Assembly (NCBI RefSeq): GCF_004000885.1
Contig: NZ_BIMC01000020.1
Location: 54,087 to 118,086 of the forward strand
Reading direction: 5' to 3'
Origin: Paenibacillus glucanolyticus NBRC 15330
GTDB taxonomy: Bacteria > Bacillota > Bacilli > Paenibacillales > Paenibacillaceae
DNA length: 64,000 nucleotides
Part shown: positions 16,735-25,442 of the stretch, in pieces
Position numbering within the stretch: the stretch's first letter is position 1
Layout of the letters: the number at the start of each line of letters is the position of its first letter
Position numbers and translations under genes: made by a program
Notes under the pieces: generated by a model
What the model was told of the DNA's origin: nothing
The model's input: only the letters and a program-made list of their open reading frames with translations
Databases searched by the model: none

Positions 16735-17698
16735 TTAGGATAGCCAGCAATTCCTCCATATCCTTCGGCATCGGTGCAGAAAACTCCATGTACTGTCCGC
16801 TTGAAGGATGGACAAAACCTAAAACGGCTGCATGAAGCGCCTGCCCGTTCAGTTTGATTCCCTTGCTCTTGCCGTATACGGGATCACCCACAAGCGGATG
16901 GCCGATATACTTCATATGCACGCGGATTTGATGCGTTCGTCCTGTCTCCAGCTTCAGCTCGAGAAGACTATAGTCTCCGAACCGTTCCACCACGGTAAAA
17001 TGAGTAACTGCATGCTTGCTGTTTCGGTCCGTCACCGTATATAATTTACGATCCTGCGCATCCCTGCCGATAGGTGCATCAATCGTTCCTTGATCATGAC
17101 TGATATTTCCATGTACAAGAGCCAAATAACGACGGTTCACGCTATGGTCCTTCAATTGAGCGGCCAGAGAAGCATGAGCTTTATCGTTCTTGGCTGCCAT
17201 AATTAAACCGGTTGTATCCTTGTCAATTCGATGAACGATGCCAGGCCGAAGCTCCCCGTTAATGCCTGACAAGTCCTTGCAGTGAAACATCAGCGCATTC
17301 ACAAGCGTTCCGGACGAGTGCCCCGGTGCCGGGTGAACCACCATCCCTCTCGGTTTATTTACCACAATCACGTCCCGATCTTCAAAAGCAATTTCAAGCG
17401 GGATGTCCTCCGGAATAATCTCAACTACCGATGGCTGAGGTACACTCAGCACAATATGATCACCCAGACTCACCTTATAATTGGATTTTACAGGTCCCTC
17501 GTTGACCTTAACATGTCCATCTGTAATCCACAACTGCACCTGGGAGCGCGAAACTTCTTCTCCTAGGCTCTCCGTTATGTATTTATCTAAACGGGTCTTG
17601 GAGGAATCAGCATCTACGGTCCACTCATAAAGCTCCTGGCCCTGTACCGTTCCATCGTTAAAGTCCGCATCCATATCCATTCCGTCTTGCAACATCAT
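16724..17698 (-). CDS. RluA-family 23S rRNA pseudouridine synthase
   Basis: 324 residues, equivalent in position to B. subtilis ylyB and similar to RluD. An S4 RNA-binding domain at about residues 35–95 (TRLDKYITESLGEEVSRSQV) is followed by the catalytic domain, with the active-site aspartate D159 in HRIDKDTTGL and the RTHQIRVHMKYIGHPLVGD motif. It isomerises uridines in large-subunit rRNA. The ATG overlaps the lspA stop (ATGA), so the two genes are translationally coupled, as in B. subtilis where lspA and ylyB are also adjacent. The exact target positions cannot be read from the sequence. Confidence 0.92.
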   Translation of the reverse strand: MMLQDGMDMDADFNDGTVQGQELYEWTVDADSSKTRLDKYITESLGEEVSRSQVQLWITDGHVKVNEGPVKSNYKVSLGDHIVLSVPQPSVVEIIPEDIPLEIAFEDRDVIVVNKPRGMVVHPAPGHSSGTLVNALMFHCKDLSGINGELRPGIVHRIDKDTTGLIMAAKNDKAHASLAAQLKDHSVNRRYLALVHGNISHDQGTIDAPIGRDAQDRKLYTVTDRNSKHAVTHFTVVERFGDYSLLELKLETGRTHQIRVHMKYIGHPLVGDPVYGKSKGIKLNGQALHAAVLGFVHPSSGQYMEFSAPMPKDMEELLAILRGR

Positions 17699-18195
17699 TC
17701 ATTCCCTTCTGTACCCGAAACTCCACTTGTTGTCTTCATCTTCTCGCGTCTTCCGTCCAGAAGCGTATCCAATATAATTAACGCCACACCGATCACAATA
17801 CAGGAATCAGCAATATTAAATATCGGGAATGTGTAGCTGCCGAAATTGAACTGCAGGAAATCCACAACCTCTCCCATTACCAGGCGATCGATGAAGTTCC
17901 CCAAAGCCCCGCCAAGAACAAGCGCAAGTGCTGTAGGCAATAATCTGCGTCCTTCCTTCACTACCTTTTGCAAGTACCAGATGATACCCGCCACCACGAT
18001 AAGCGTCACAACAATGAAGAACCATAATTGATCCTGCAGTATGCCAAACGCGGCTCCCCGATTTCGGCTCGATGTGATCAGGAAGAAATCACCGATTACC
18101 GGAATCTGCTCATAAAGCTCCAGGTTTGTGGCAATCAAGTACTTGGTGCCCTGATCAATAAGAAATAAAACAAATGCAATCAAATAATATACCAC
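17695..18195 (-). CDS. lspA: Lipoprotein signal peptidase II
   Basis: 166 residues with four predicted membrane helices. The catalytic aspartates are D103 in GNFIDRL and D130 in FNIADSCIVIG, and the conserved NRGAAFGI is at about 45–52. It cleaves signal peptides of diacylglyceryl-modified prolipoproteins, such as the OppA protein encoded in this window. The start is GTG 18195 with a GGAG site at a somewhat long distance; no better start is seen. A basic C-terminal tail of ~20 residues follows the last helix. It overlaps the downstream pseudouridine synthase gene by 4 bases. Confidence 0.95.
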   Translation of the reverse strand: MVYYLIAFVLFLIDQGTKYLIATNLELYEQIPVIGDFFLITSSRNRGAAFGILQDQLWFFIVVTLIVVAGIIWYLQKVVKEGRRLLPTALALVLGGALGNFIDRLVMGEVVDFLQFNFGSYTFPIFNIADSCIVIGVALIILDTLLDGRREKMKTTSGVSGTEGNE

Positions 18196-18405
18196 TTGTT
18201 TATGTCACTCCGTTCTTGTCTTCTCCAACCAAACGTTCACCTTCGCTGATCGGTACATAACTCGTCTTATTGTAGCACAGCGGCTCAGAAATCGTCCATT
18301 CCTGTCCATTGGCGAGAACATTTTCCGTCAGTAAAACCGACACGATAGGTGCACTCTATACATATGAATCAGAAGGTCAACTTCGGACCATGAAAGGAGC
18401 CTGAC

Positions 18406-19146
18406 ATGTCGCATTTAACTCAGGAGCAACTCGATATTCTGCAACAGAAGCTGATGGATCAAAAAGTTGAGCTTGAACGGCGCATGATCTATAACGACCA
18501 GCATGGGCTCGGCGAGTCCGAGAGAGATTCAACCGGCGAGTTATCACATATCGATAATCACCCCGGTGATCTGGCTACAGAGCTCTATGAGCGGGAAAAA
18601 GACCTCGCCCTCCAGGACAGGGTAGATCTTGAACTGCAACGTGTCATTTTCTCACTGGAAGCCATCCATCACGGACGCTACGGTGTTTGTCTGACCTGCG
18701 GCCAGCCCATTCCATATGAACGGCTGGAAGCACTGCCTGATACGCAATATTGCGTAAAAGACACTCCGCGTGAAAACCTGTCCTACAATCGTCCGATTGA
18801 GGAAGAGGTGCTGGCGCCCGCTTTTGGTAAATCCAGCATGGATGAACATGAGTATTCCGCTTTTGATGGCGAGGACGCTTGGCAGATCGTCGAAAGCTGG
18901 GGCACCTCCAACACACCTGCTATGGCGGAAGGAAACGACATTGACAGTTATAACGAGATGGATATCGAGAATGGCGATGATCATGGCGGTTTTGTTGAGG
19001 TATATGAAAATTTCGTTGCAACCAATATCGATGGTTCCGAGGTCTTTATCGTGCGTAGTCCCCAGTACGTTGATTACCTGAATCGGGGCGAAGGAAGTTA
19101 CCTCCTTGATCCCAACGGGGACCCCGATGATGAATCCTTCAGCTAA
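18406..19146 (+). CDS. TraR/DksA-type zinc-finger regulator, YteA/YlyA family
   Basis: 246 residues, on the plus strand against the trend. The N-terminal coiled coil (LTQEQLDILQQKLMDQKVELERR) and DNHPGD-x-ATELYEREKD motif are followed by a zinc-finger region CLTCGQPIPYERLEALPDTQYC at about residues 104–125, then an acidic C-terminal extension of ~120 residues. This is the long Bacillus YteA/YlyA architecture. Members relate to DksA, which binds RNA polymerase. The fourth cysteine of the finger is replaced (CVKD), so zinc binding may use another ligand or be lost. AAAGGAG precedes the ATG. It lies between ileS and lspA, where B. subtilis has ylyA, but points the other way. Confidence 0.85.
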   Translation: MSHLTQEQLDILQQKLMDQKVELERRMIYNDQHGLGESERDSTGELSHIDNHPGDLATELYEREKDLALQDRVDLELQRVIFSLEAIHHGRYGVCLTCGQPIPYERLEALPDTQYCVKDTPRENLSYNRPIEEEVLAPAFGKSSMDEHEYSAFDGEDAWQIVESWGTSNTPAMAEGNDIDSYNEMDIENGDDHGGFVEVYENFVATNIDGSEVFIVRSPQYVDYLNRGEGSYLLDPNGDPDDESFS

Positions 19147-19223
19147 CTAATAGTTCCGGGTGGGCGGTATGACTGCGATTAGGGCAGCTGCCGGCCCCTT
19201 GTACATACTTGCAAAATTCCTTG

Positions 19224-19571
19224 TTATGTCAACTCCAGCTGACGCTGAACAATACGCACAATGTCTGCAATATAATCACCGATAATCGGCAAATTCAGTG
19301 CGCCCAGCGCCTGAAGAACGTAGATGATGGTGGCTGCAAAAAAGGTAAAACCAATCGCAATCCCCACGCCGCGGGCTGTGCCAGCCAGCAGATTCGTCCA
19401 TATCAGCTTCCAGGGCCGGTTCAACAGCTGAGTGTATTCCGCAATCCGGGACTTCTCCAGCTGTTGTGCAATGTCCGTGGTCATTCGGTGTATCGCACTC
19501 AGTTGATCCTTATCTTCATCCAACACCTTCTTCTCTTCTGTTAACTCCGCTTCATCCGACTTCTCCGCCAT
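19224..19571 (-). CDS. DUF5665-type small membrane protein
   Basis: 115 residues. The N-terminal ~50 residues are charged and helical (KVLDEDKDQLSAIHRMTTDI), then LLNRPWKLIWTNLLAGTARGVG and a single membrane helix (IGFTFFAATIIYVLQAL) are followed by ~30 residues ending IVQRQLELT. This pattern matches the uncharacterised DUF5665 proteins of Firmicutes. An AAAGGGG site precedes the ATG. It converges on the DksA-like gene and follows the ileS terminator, so it probably has its own transcript. Function unknown. Confidence 0.75.
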   Translation of the reverse strand: MAEKSDEAELTEEKKVLDEDKDQLSAIHRMTTDIAQQLEKSRIAEYTQLLNRPWKLIWTNLLAGTARGVGIAIGFTFFAATIIYVLQALGALNLPIIGDYIADIVRIVQRQLELT

Positions 19572-19705
19572 ATTTCAACGCCCCTTTAGCCCCAATCTCT
19601 GCCTGGATACGAAACCACGATTCGCTGATTATTATGTATCTATTGGTAGAATCTCATTCGTATAGAACCTAAACCGCTGAAGAACCCTGCCTCAACTTAA
19701 ATATG

Positions 19706-19742
19706 AAAAAAAACCAACGCCCCATGAATAGGGGCATTGGTA
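19706..19742 (-). terminator. Terminator after ileS
   Basis: ACCAATGCCCC (minus) pairs with GGGGCGTTGGT and is followed by a run of T. It ends the T-box-controlled ileS transcript about 20 bases after the stop codon. Confidence 0.92.
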
Positions 19743-19760
19743 TTAAATCCAATCTATCTT

Positions 19761-22700
19761 TCAGGCGATATGGATACCGATCGTTTTGCCGCCAAGCTCA
19801 ACCCGCTCCATGCCTTCACTTTGTCCAAATTGCAGATCGTTCACGAGCACATTCTCGCGCAGAACCTCTTCAAAAGCGGTAATAGCGCCTCTAAGCTCAT
19901 CATCCGTGTCAAGAGTCAGGTTGACCCGCTTCTCAATCGGCAGATCCAGTTTCTTGCGTGTATCCTGTACGGCACGCACGACTTCACGAACCCAGCCTTC
20001 CTGCTCCAGCTCTGGGGTGATATCGGTATTGAGCGCAACGGTTAACCCATAACCCGAAGCGGATGCAAAGCCCTCCTTCGCTTTCTTCTCCACCAGAAGC
20101 TCGTCAGCAGTAATCTGCAGCTCCTCACCTTCCGGTGAAGTGACATTCACACCGCCCGTTTGAACCGCTTTGCGAGTGTCGTCACTGCTCATCCCCTTCA
20201 AGAACCCTTGCAGGAAACCGATATTCTTACCGTATTTCTTACCGGCAACCTTGAGATTCATCTTCAGCGTGAAATCTACGAAGCCGCTGTCGCTGGTCTC
20301 AACCTCGATTGCTTTTACGTTGATCTCATCCTTGATAATGTCTTCGTATCCGGAAAGATCAAATTCACGGTCCATGGACACAATCAGCTCGGACAGCGGC
20401 TGACGCGTCTTGATTCCGGTCTCGTTGCGGACGTTGCGCGCAAGCTCCACAATCTGTCTTGCCGTCTCCATGTCCTGCTCCAGCGCCTTGTCGATCAGCG
20501 CTTCGTCTGCTTGCGGGAAATCGGCCAGATGCACGCTCTCGCCGCCGCCCAGGTTGACAAAGATATCTTCGGACAGCATCGGCGTAAATGGAGCCATAAG
20601 CTTCGAGAGGGTGAGCAGCACATGCGTCAGCGTTCCATACGCAGCCAGCTTATCTTCGCTGAGCCCGCTGCCCCAGAATCGGTCGCGCGAACGACGAATG
20701 TACCAGTTGCTCAGCTCATCCACATAGGCTTCGATGGCTTTGGCTGCATTCAGGAAATCATTCACAGCCAGCCCTTTATCAACTACTTGAATCAAGCTGT
20801 TCAGGCGGGAGAGAATCCAGCGGTCCAGCTTATGGTCCGATCCCTTGAATTCATGCTCCTTCGGATCATAGCCGTCAATACCGGCGTACAGCGTCAGGAA
20901 TGCATGAGTGTTTACCAGCGTATCCACCACTTTGGATTTCGCCTCGCCAACGATCCCTTTGGAGAACCGCTTGCTGTTCCATGGCGCACTGTCAGCCAGC
21001 AGCGCCCAGCGGAAGGCATCCGTACCGTACTCTTCGATGATATCCCAAGGATCAATGACATTCCCTTTGGATTTGGACATCTTCTGTCCATTCTCATCCA
21101 GGATATGACCTGTGGCCATGACCGCTTTGTAAGGAGCTTTACCCGTGAACAAAGTGGATACGGCCAGCAGGCTGTAGAACCATCCACGTGTCTGGTCAAT
21201 TCCTTCGCAGATCATATCGGCAGGATACTGCTGTTCGAATTTCTCCTTGTCCTCGAACGGATAATGATATTGTGCAAAAGGCATCGATCCGCTGTCAAAC
21301 CATACGTCGATCACCTCAGAGGTGCGTTCCATCACGCCACCTTCGCAATGCGGGCATTTCACTTTCACTTCATCCACGTAAGGCTTGTGAAGTTCCAGAT
21401 CCTCCGCAATCTCGCCAACCGCGTTGGCACGAAGATCAGCAATGCTGTGCGGGGCATATTGTCCTTCGCACGTGTCGCAGACCCATACGTTCAGCGGCGT
21501 TCCCCAATAGCGGTTCCGGCTGATATTCCAATCAACCAAATCTTCCAGGAACTTGCCGAAGCGGCCATCACGCACGTGGCCCGGATACCAGGTTACCCCA
21601 TTGTTGTTCGCAATCAATTGATCCTTAACGGCTGTCGTCTCGATGAACCAGCTCTCCATTGCATAATAGAGCAGCGGGGATTTACAGCGCCAGCAGAACG
21701 GGTAGCTGTGCTCATACTTCTCTTTGCTGTACAGAAGACCTTTTTCAGACAACGACTTCACGATATCCAGATCGCAATCTTTGACGAAACGTCCGGCAAA
21801 GTCTGTCACTTCATCGGTGTATCGGCCTTGGCCATTGACCACACTTACAAAGCTGATGCCATTCTCGCGGCATACCCGATAGTCATCCTCACCGTGAGCA
21901 GGAGCCATATGCACAATGCCCGTACCGCTTGCATCCGTAACAAAGGAGGCGCCAACGACTATATTTTTTTTCTCCGCTTGTACGAAGGTAAATGGAGAAT
22001 CATAGGTTTTACCAACCAGCTCAGAACCTTTCAACGTAGATAGAACGGTAAACTCGCCCTTCATGACATCCTCTACCAGATTTTTAGCGACGATGTAGAT
22101 GCCGTCCTCCTGCTCTACGCGCGCATAATCCATATCCGGATTTACAGCTAACGCCACGTGGGATGGAAGTGTCCAAGGCGTGGTCGTCCATGCCAGTACG
22201 TATTCTCCGCTATCGTGCAGCTTGAATTTGGCAGTTGCACTCAGGTCTTTAACATCCTCGTAGCCCTGGGCTACTTCATGAGAACTGAGTGTCGTCTGAC
22301 AGCACGGGCAATACGGGCTTACACGATGACCGCGGTACAGGAGACCTTTGTCATGGATTGTCGCCAAGATGTTCCATACACTCTCAATATAATCATTCTC
22401 CAGCGTGATGTAGGGATGATCCAGATCGGTCCAATAAGCAATCGCTTCGGTCAGCTCACGCCATTTATGCTCGTATTCAAACACACTTGATTTACATTTC
22501 TTGATAAAGGCTTCCACGCCGTAATTCTCGATTTCCTGCTTGCCGGAGATACCAAGCTGCTTCTCCACGCCAAGTTCAACCGGCAGTCCGTGCGTATCCC
22601 AGCCCGCTTTCCGAACGACATGGTAACCTTTCATCGTCTGATAACGGCCAACAAAATCTTTAATGACCCGGCCAAGCACGTGACCGATATGCGGCGCACC

Positions 22701-22850
22701 GTTCGCCGTTGGAGGCCCTTCATAGAATACATAATTCGGCTTGCCGGCCCGGCTTTCGATCGATTTCTTGAACGTGTTCTCCTCGTTCCATTTGTTCAAG
22801 ATGCGCAGCTCTCTTGCCCGCGCCTTCTCTTTGACGTCTACTCTGTTCAT
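19761..22850 (-). CDS. ileS: Isoleucyl-tRNA synthetase, type 2 (IleS2)
   Basis: 1029 residues, about 100 longer than the type 1 enzyme of B. subtilis. The class I signature is PPTANGAPHIGH at about residue 46 and the second is QKMSKSKGN near 597. GLLYRGHRVSPYCPCCQ and the GAPHIGH form of the signature are features of the eukaryote-like type 2 group, which tolerates mupirocin; the HIGH order is canonical, not the swapped form reported for hyper-resistant enzymes. The insert between the signatures is the CP1 editing domain, and the C-terminal ~350 residues bind the anticodon. It charges tRNA-Ile with ATP. An AAAGGA site precedes the ATG. A complete T-box leader upstream makes expression respond to uncharged tRNA-Ile. 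Confidence 0.97.
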   Translation of the reverse strand: MNRVDVKEKARARELRILNKWNEENTFKKSIESRAGKPNYVFYEGPPTANGAPHIGHVLGRVIKDFVGRYQTMKGYHVVRKAGWDTHGLPVELGVEKQLGISGKQEIENYGVEAFIKKCKSSVFEYEHKWRELTEAIAYWTDLDHPYITLENDYIESVWNILATIHDKGLLYRGHRVSPYCPCCQTTLSSHEVAQGYEDVKDLSATAKFKLHDSGEYVLAWTTTPWTLPSHVALAVNPDMDYARVEQEDGIYIVAKNLVEDVMKGEFTVLSTLKGSELVGKTYDSPFTFVQAEKKNIVVGASFVTDASGTGIVHMAPAHGEDDYRVCRENGISFVSVVNGQGRYTDEVTDFAGRFVKDCDLDIVKSLSEKGLLYSKEKYEHSYPFCWRCKSPLLYYAMESWFIETTAVKDQLIANNNGVTWYPGHVRDGRFGKFLEDLVDWNISRNRYWGTPLNVWVCDTCEGQYAPHSIADLRANAVGEIAEDLELHKPYVDEVKVKCPHCEGGVMERTSEVIDVWFDSGSMPFAQYHYPFEDKEKFEQQYPADMICEGIDQTRGWFYSLLAVSTLFTGKAPYKAVMATGHILDENGQKMSKSKGNVIDPWDIIEEYGTDAFRWALLADSAPWNSKRFSKGIVGEAKSKVVDTLVNTHAFLTLYAGIDGYDPKEHEFKGSDHKLDRWILSRLNSLIQVVDKGLAVNDFLNAAKAIEAYVDELSNWYIRRSRDRFWGSGLSEDKLAAYGTLTHVLLTLSKLMAPFTPMLSEDIFVNLGGGESVHLADFPQADEALIDKALEQDMETARQIVELARNVRNETGIKTRQPLSELIVSMDREFDLSGYEDIIKDEINVKAIEVETSDSGFVDFTLKMNLKVAGKKYGKNIGFLQGFLKGMSSDDTRKAVQTGGVNVTSPEGEELQITADELLVEKKAKEGFASASGYGLTVALNTDITPELEQEGWVREVVRAVQDTRKKLDLPIEKRVNLTLDTDDELRGAITAFEEVLRENVLVNDLQFGQSEGMERVELGGKTIGIHIA

Positions 22851-22893
22851 GCCAATCGTCCTTTCGCCCTGATTCGTAATGTTCTGTGAAAAT

Positions 22894-23207
22894 AAAAAAA
22901 GGCCTCATCCCCAAAGGGACGAGAACCTGTTCTCGCGTTACCACCCTAATTTCGCTGAACAGACTTCCGCTAGAAGACTATCCATAACGACACCTTAAGT
23001 CCATGTCTTCACTACAAGACAAGGTCCGATGTAACGTTCGGCAGACGGTTTAGCTTACACACGCGGTTAAACGCTTCAGCTTCACTTCTCCGGGATGATC
23101 TTCTGCTTGGTCTGAACGCCGGACTTTCAGCAACCGCCGGCTCTCTGAGGGACAGATCCTTCGCGTACTATTCCCATCAACGAATTCGAATATGAATCAA
23201 CAATATG
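22894..23207 (-). promoter_or_regulatory. T-box riboswitch of ileS (tRNA-Ile)
   Basis: The leader carries the conserved T-box AGGGTGGTAACGCG (minus, within 22947–22926), a terminator with stem 22927–22916 / 22911–22901 and a T run to 22894. Upstream are Stem I features: GGGAATAGTA near the 5' base and a loop containing ATC ATC (23099–23094), of which the first, followed by A, is the likely Ile specifier. Uncharged tRNA-Ile pairs with the specifier and with the TGG of the T-box and favours the antiterminator. Confidence 0.93.
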
Positions 23208-23213
23208 TTATTA

Positions 23214-23242
23214 GTTATAGACTCTTTCCGGGAAAAAGTCAA
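23214..23242 (-). promoter_or_regulatory. Sigma-A promoter of ileS
   Basis: TTGACT (minus 23242–23237), 17-base spacer and TATAAC (23219–23214), just after the divIVA stop codon and before the T-box leader. Confidence 0.8.
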
Positions 23243-23254
23243 CCGGATACCCGC

Positions 23255-23749
23255 CTAGTATACCTCTTTAGGCTCAAGACTTGCTTCACGGCTCTCCAGC
23301 GTCTCCCAGCCTTCTTGCTTCAAGAGCTCCAATTGCGCCTCAACCAAGGAGCGGAAACGGGTACGGTAGATGGATGCCTGCTTCTTCAACTCTTCAACCT
23401 CAAGCGCAATTTTGCGGGATTTGCTCAGCGCATCATTGATAATACGGTCTGCATTCTTCTCGGATTCCTTCACGATCAGCTGAGCTTCCTTCTTCGCGTT
23501 GTGTTTCAGCTCATCCGCCGCTTCTTGAGCGACAATGATCGTCTTGGATAAGGTTTCCTCAATATTTGAAAAATGATCCAATCTTTCCTGCATCGTCAAC
23601 AGCTGGTTTCCCAGCTCCTTATTTTCCCGGATCACACTTTCGTAATCTTTAATAATCTGGTCCAAAAACTCGTTGACCTCGTCCTCATCATAACCCCGAA
23701 TTCGACGGGCAAATTCCTTGTTATGTATATCAAGCGGTGTCAATGGCAT
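23255..23749 (-). CDS. divIVA: Cell-division / polar scaffold protein DivIVA
   Basis: 164 residues from ATG 23749, chosen because AGGAGG is 8 bases upstream; a GTG at 23758 overlaps that site. The N-terminal membrane-binding domain reads MPLTPLDIHNKEFARRIRGY and is followed by long heptad-rich coiled coils (about 30–75 and 85–140). DivIVA assembles at negatively curved membrane and recruits division and sporulation proteins at septa and poles. The C-terminal tail is acidic. It sits between ylmH and ileS, as in B. subtilis. Confidence 0.95.
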   Translation of the reverse strand: MPLTPLDIHNKEFARRIRGYDEDEVNEFLDQIIKDYESVIRENKELGNQLLTMQERLDHFSNIEETLSKTIIVAQEAADELKHNAKKEAQLIVKESEKNADRIINDALSKSRKIALEVEELKKQASIYRTRFRSLVEAQLELLKQEGWETLESREASLEPKEVY

Positions 23750-23919
23750 GGTGTGCACCTCCTAAATATATGGGCCTTACAAGACGGTTCATCCGCTGTA
23801 GTAGCCAAACCACCCGTCCATGAAGACAATAGCGGTCATTCTGATTTATCGGCAAATCCATTGTAATTATTAATGTACCTTGTATTGTTTCGACAAAAAA
23901 ACGGCAATTCCTTCAAAGG

Positions 23920-24702
23920 TCAGGCATATTTCCCAACCTTGATACGGTACCGCCCTTTTTTCGTCAGGCCGCCTGTCTCCAGTACTTTAAACCTTCCAAA
24001 GCCTTGGATGGAGACAACATCGCCTTCTTTTAAATTCGTTGAAGGATCCTCTTCCACTTTCCAGTTCACACGGCATCGGCCCGCCTTGATCGGTACCACG
24101 ATTTTCGTCCGGCTGATCCGGTATGCGTCACTGGCTATCCCGTCGAGTCTCATGGAAGATGCGGTAATATCCATCGTATCGAAATTCGTATGCGTGACCT
24201 GAAGCTTGTCCAGCGGCAGCAGTTCCGTCATCACGTGCACCCTGTGAACTTGACTGAGATTCAGATGCAGGAACGAACTGATGTCCTCGGCAACCACCGT
24301 ATGGCAGCCGTCCTCAAGCACATGAATATCACCGATCTTGGATCTCTTGATGCCAAGACCCAGAATCGAACCCATGTAGTCACCATGGTCGAGCTCCAGA
24401 AACTTCTGATCCCCGGAAGATATGCTGAGCACTTTCATCTTCAAATCCTCGCCCTCAAGATCCCGATAATCCGGTGCAATCAATGCCCGAACGCGCTCTG
24501 CATCAGCATGTCCACCCTGAAACAGGGCATGCACATCGGGGTGACGATTCACGAGCGACTCCAGAATGAATCTCTGACGAGGGTCCAGGAAATCCGTCAG
24601 CTTCGCTTCATGATACTGTCCGGCATTGACAACCCATTCCCAAGCCCGGTCCACAAATTCACGTTCGTCCCTGTGAAAATGATCATAGATGTCCAGTTTC
24701 AT
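23920..24702 (-). CDS. ylmH: YlmH-type S4-domain RNA-binding protein
   Basis: 260 residues. The N-terminal ~75 residues include DRAWEWVVNAGQYHEAKLTDFLDPRQ, the middle part has FLELDHGDYMGSILGLGIKRSKIGDI, and the C-terminal ~75 residues are an S4 domain (LRLDGIASDAYRISRTK..INWKVEEDP-like) with GDVVSIQGFGRFKV. In B. subtilis and related species YlmH binds the 50S subunit and helps rescue stalled translation. The AGGTGA site and ATG at 24702 are clear. It follows ylmG by 13 bases in the ylm cluster next to divIVA. Confidence 0.93.
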   Translation of the reverse strand: MKLDIYDHFHRDEREFVDRAWEWVVNAGQYHEAKLTDFLDPRQRFILESLVNRHPDVHALFQGGHADAERVRALIAPDYRDLEGEDLKMKVLSISSGDQKFLELDHGDYMGSILGLGIKRSKIGDIHVLEDGCHTVVAEDISSFLHLNLSQVHRVHVMTELLPLDKLQVTHTNFDTMDITASSMRLDGIASDAYRISRTKIVVPIKAGRCRVNWKVEEDPSTNLKEGDVVSIQGFGRFKVLETGGLTKKGRYRIKVGKYA

Positions 24703-24715
24703 GCTTATTCACCTG

Positions 24716-24985
24716 CTACAGTAGATATCCGAGGATAGCATACACGCCCCGTTGTGCCAGCTGCAGAACGAACAACGCGACAATCGGAGAAATATCGATC
24801 ATGCCCATAATCGGCGGGATAAACCGGCGGAATGGAGCCAAATACGGCTCAACTAACTTGCCAAGCAGCTCCCCGACAAAGCTTTCTCTCACATTCGGGA
24901 GCCAAGACATTAAAACGTAGACCAGGATCATGTAAAAATAAATTTGGAACAGGGTTCCAACAATGCTATAAATTTCGCTGCTCAA
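24716..24985 (-). CDS. ylmG: YggT-family membrane protein YlmG
   Basis: 89 residues, two YggT membrane segments: one near residues 10–28 (LFQIYFYMILVYVLMSW) and one at 65–85 (DISPIVALFVLQLAQRGVYA), with LVEPYLAPFRRFIPP between them. The start is TTG with GAGGTGAT upstream. In bacteria and plastids the family is linked to division and membrane protein handling, though its exact role is unsettled. It follows sepF by 8 bases, as in other Firmicutes. Confidence 0.92.
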   Translation of the reverse strand: MSSEIYSIVGTLFQIYFYMILVYVLMSWLPNVRESFVGELLGKLVEPYLAPFRRFIPPIMGMIDISPIVALFVLQLAQRGVYAILGYLL

Positions 24986-24993
24986 AGCCTAGA

Positions 24994-25440
24994 TCACCTC
25001 ATTCTGTTATATTCATGCTCGTCTGCTAAAATCTCGGAGATGGAACCTTGAATCTCGACGGTATCCGGTGTGCATAGGAAGATATTCCCGCCTACCTTGG
25101 AGATTCCGCCACTAAGCGCATATACCGTTCCGCTGAGAAAATCGATAATGCGCAGCGCCTGATCATTGCGTACGCGCTGCAGATTAACGACAACCGTTCG
25201 GAATGAGCGCAGATGATCTGCAATCTCCTGTGCTTCATCATATGAACGCGGCTCCACTAATACAACCTTAACGTTCTTCTGTGAATGAATGCTGACGATA
25301 TTTGCATTTTTTTGATTTTTCCGATGATCAAACGGGGTTGCCTCCACCGGCTCGTCCTGCGAGGCAAGAACCTCGCGTTCCACAACTTCTTCTTCCTCTT
25401 GCAGTCCCAAGAAATTCATAAACCGGTTCATCACGCCCAT
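24994..25440 (-). CDS. sepF: Cell-division protein SepF
   Basis: 148 residues from ATG 25440 (GGAGGA 7 bases upstream, overlapping the ylmE stop). The N-terminal amphipathic helix MNRFMNFLGLQEEEE anchors it in the membrane, a poorly conserved linker follows, and the C-terminal ~80 residues form the FtsZ-binding domain (VVLVEPRSYDEAQEIADHL.. VVVNLQRV.. RIIDFLSGTVYALSGG). SepF bundles FtsZ filaments and links them to the membrane together with FtsA, which is also encoded here. Confidence 0.95.
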   Translation of the reverse strand: MGVMNRFMNFLGLQEEEEVVEREVLASQDEPVEATPFDHRKNQKNANIVSIHSQKNVKVVLVEPRSYDEAQEIADHLRSFRTVVVNLQRVRNDQALRIIDFLSGTVYALSGGISKVGGNIFLCTPDTVEIQGSISEILADEHEYNRMR

Positions 25441-25442
25441 CG

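Noticed and set aside
20160..22043. A long plus-strand reading frame of 627 codons antisense to ileS
   Set aside because: It lies wholly within the ileS frame, has no ribosome site, and its composition (Arg, His, Gln, Val rich) is typical of antisense of a coding strand with low stop frequency.
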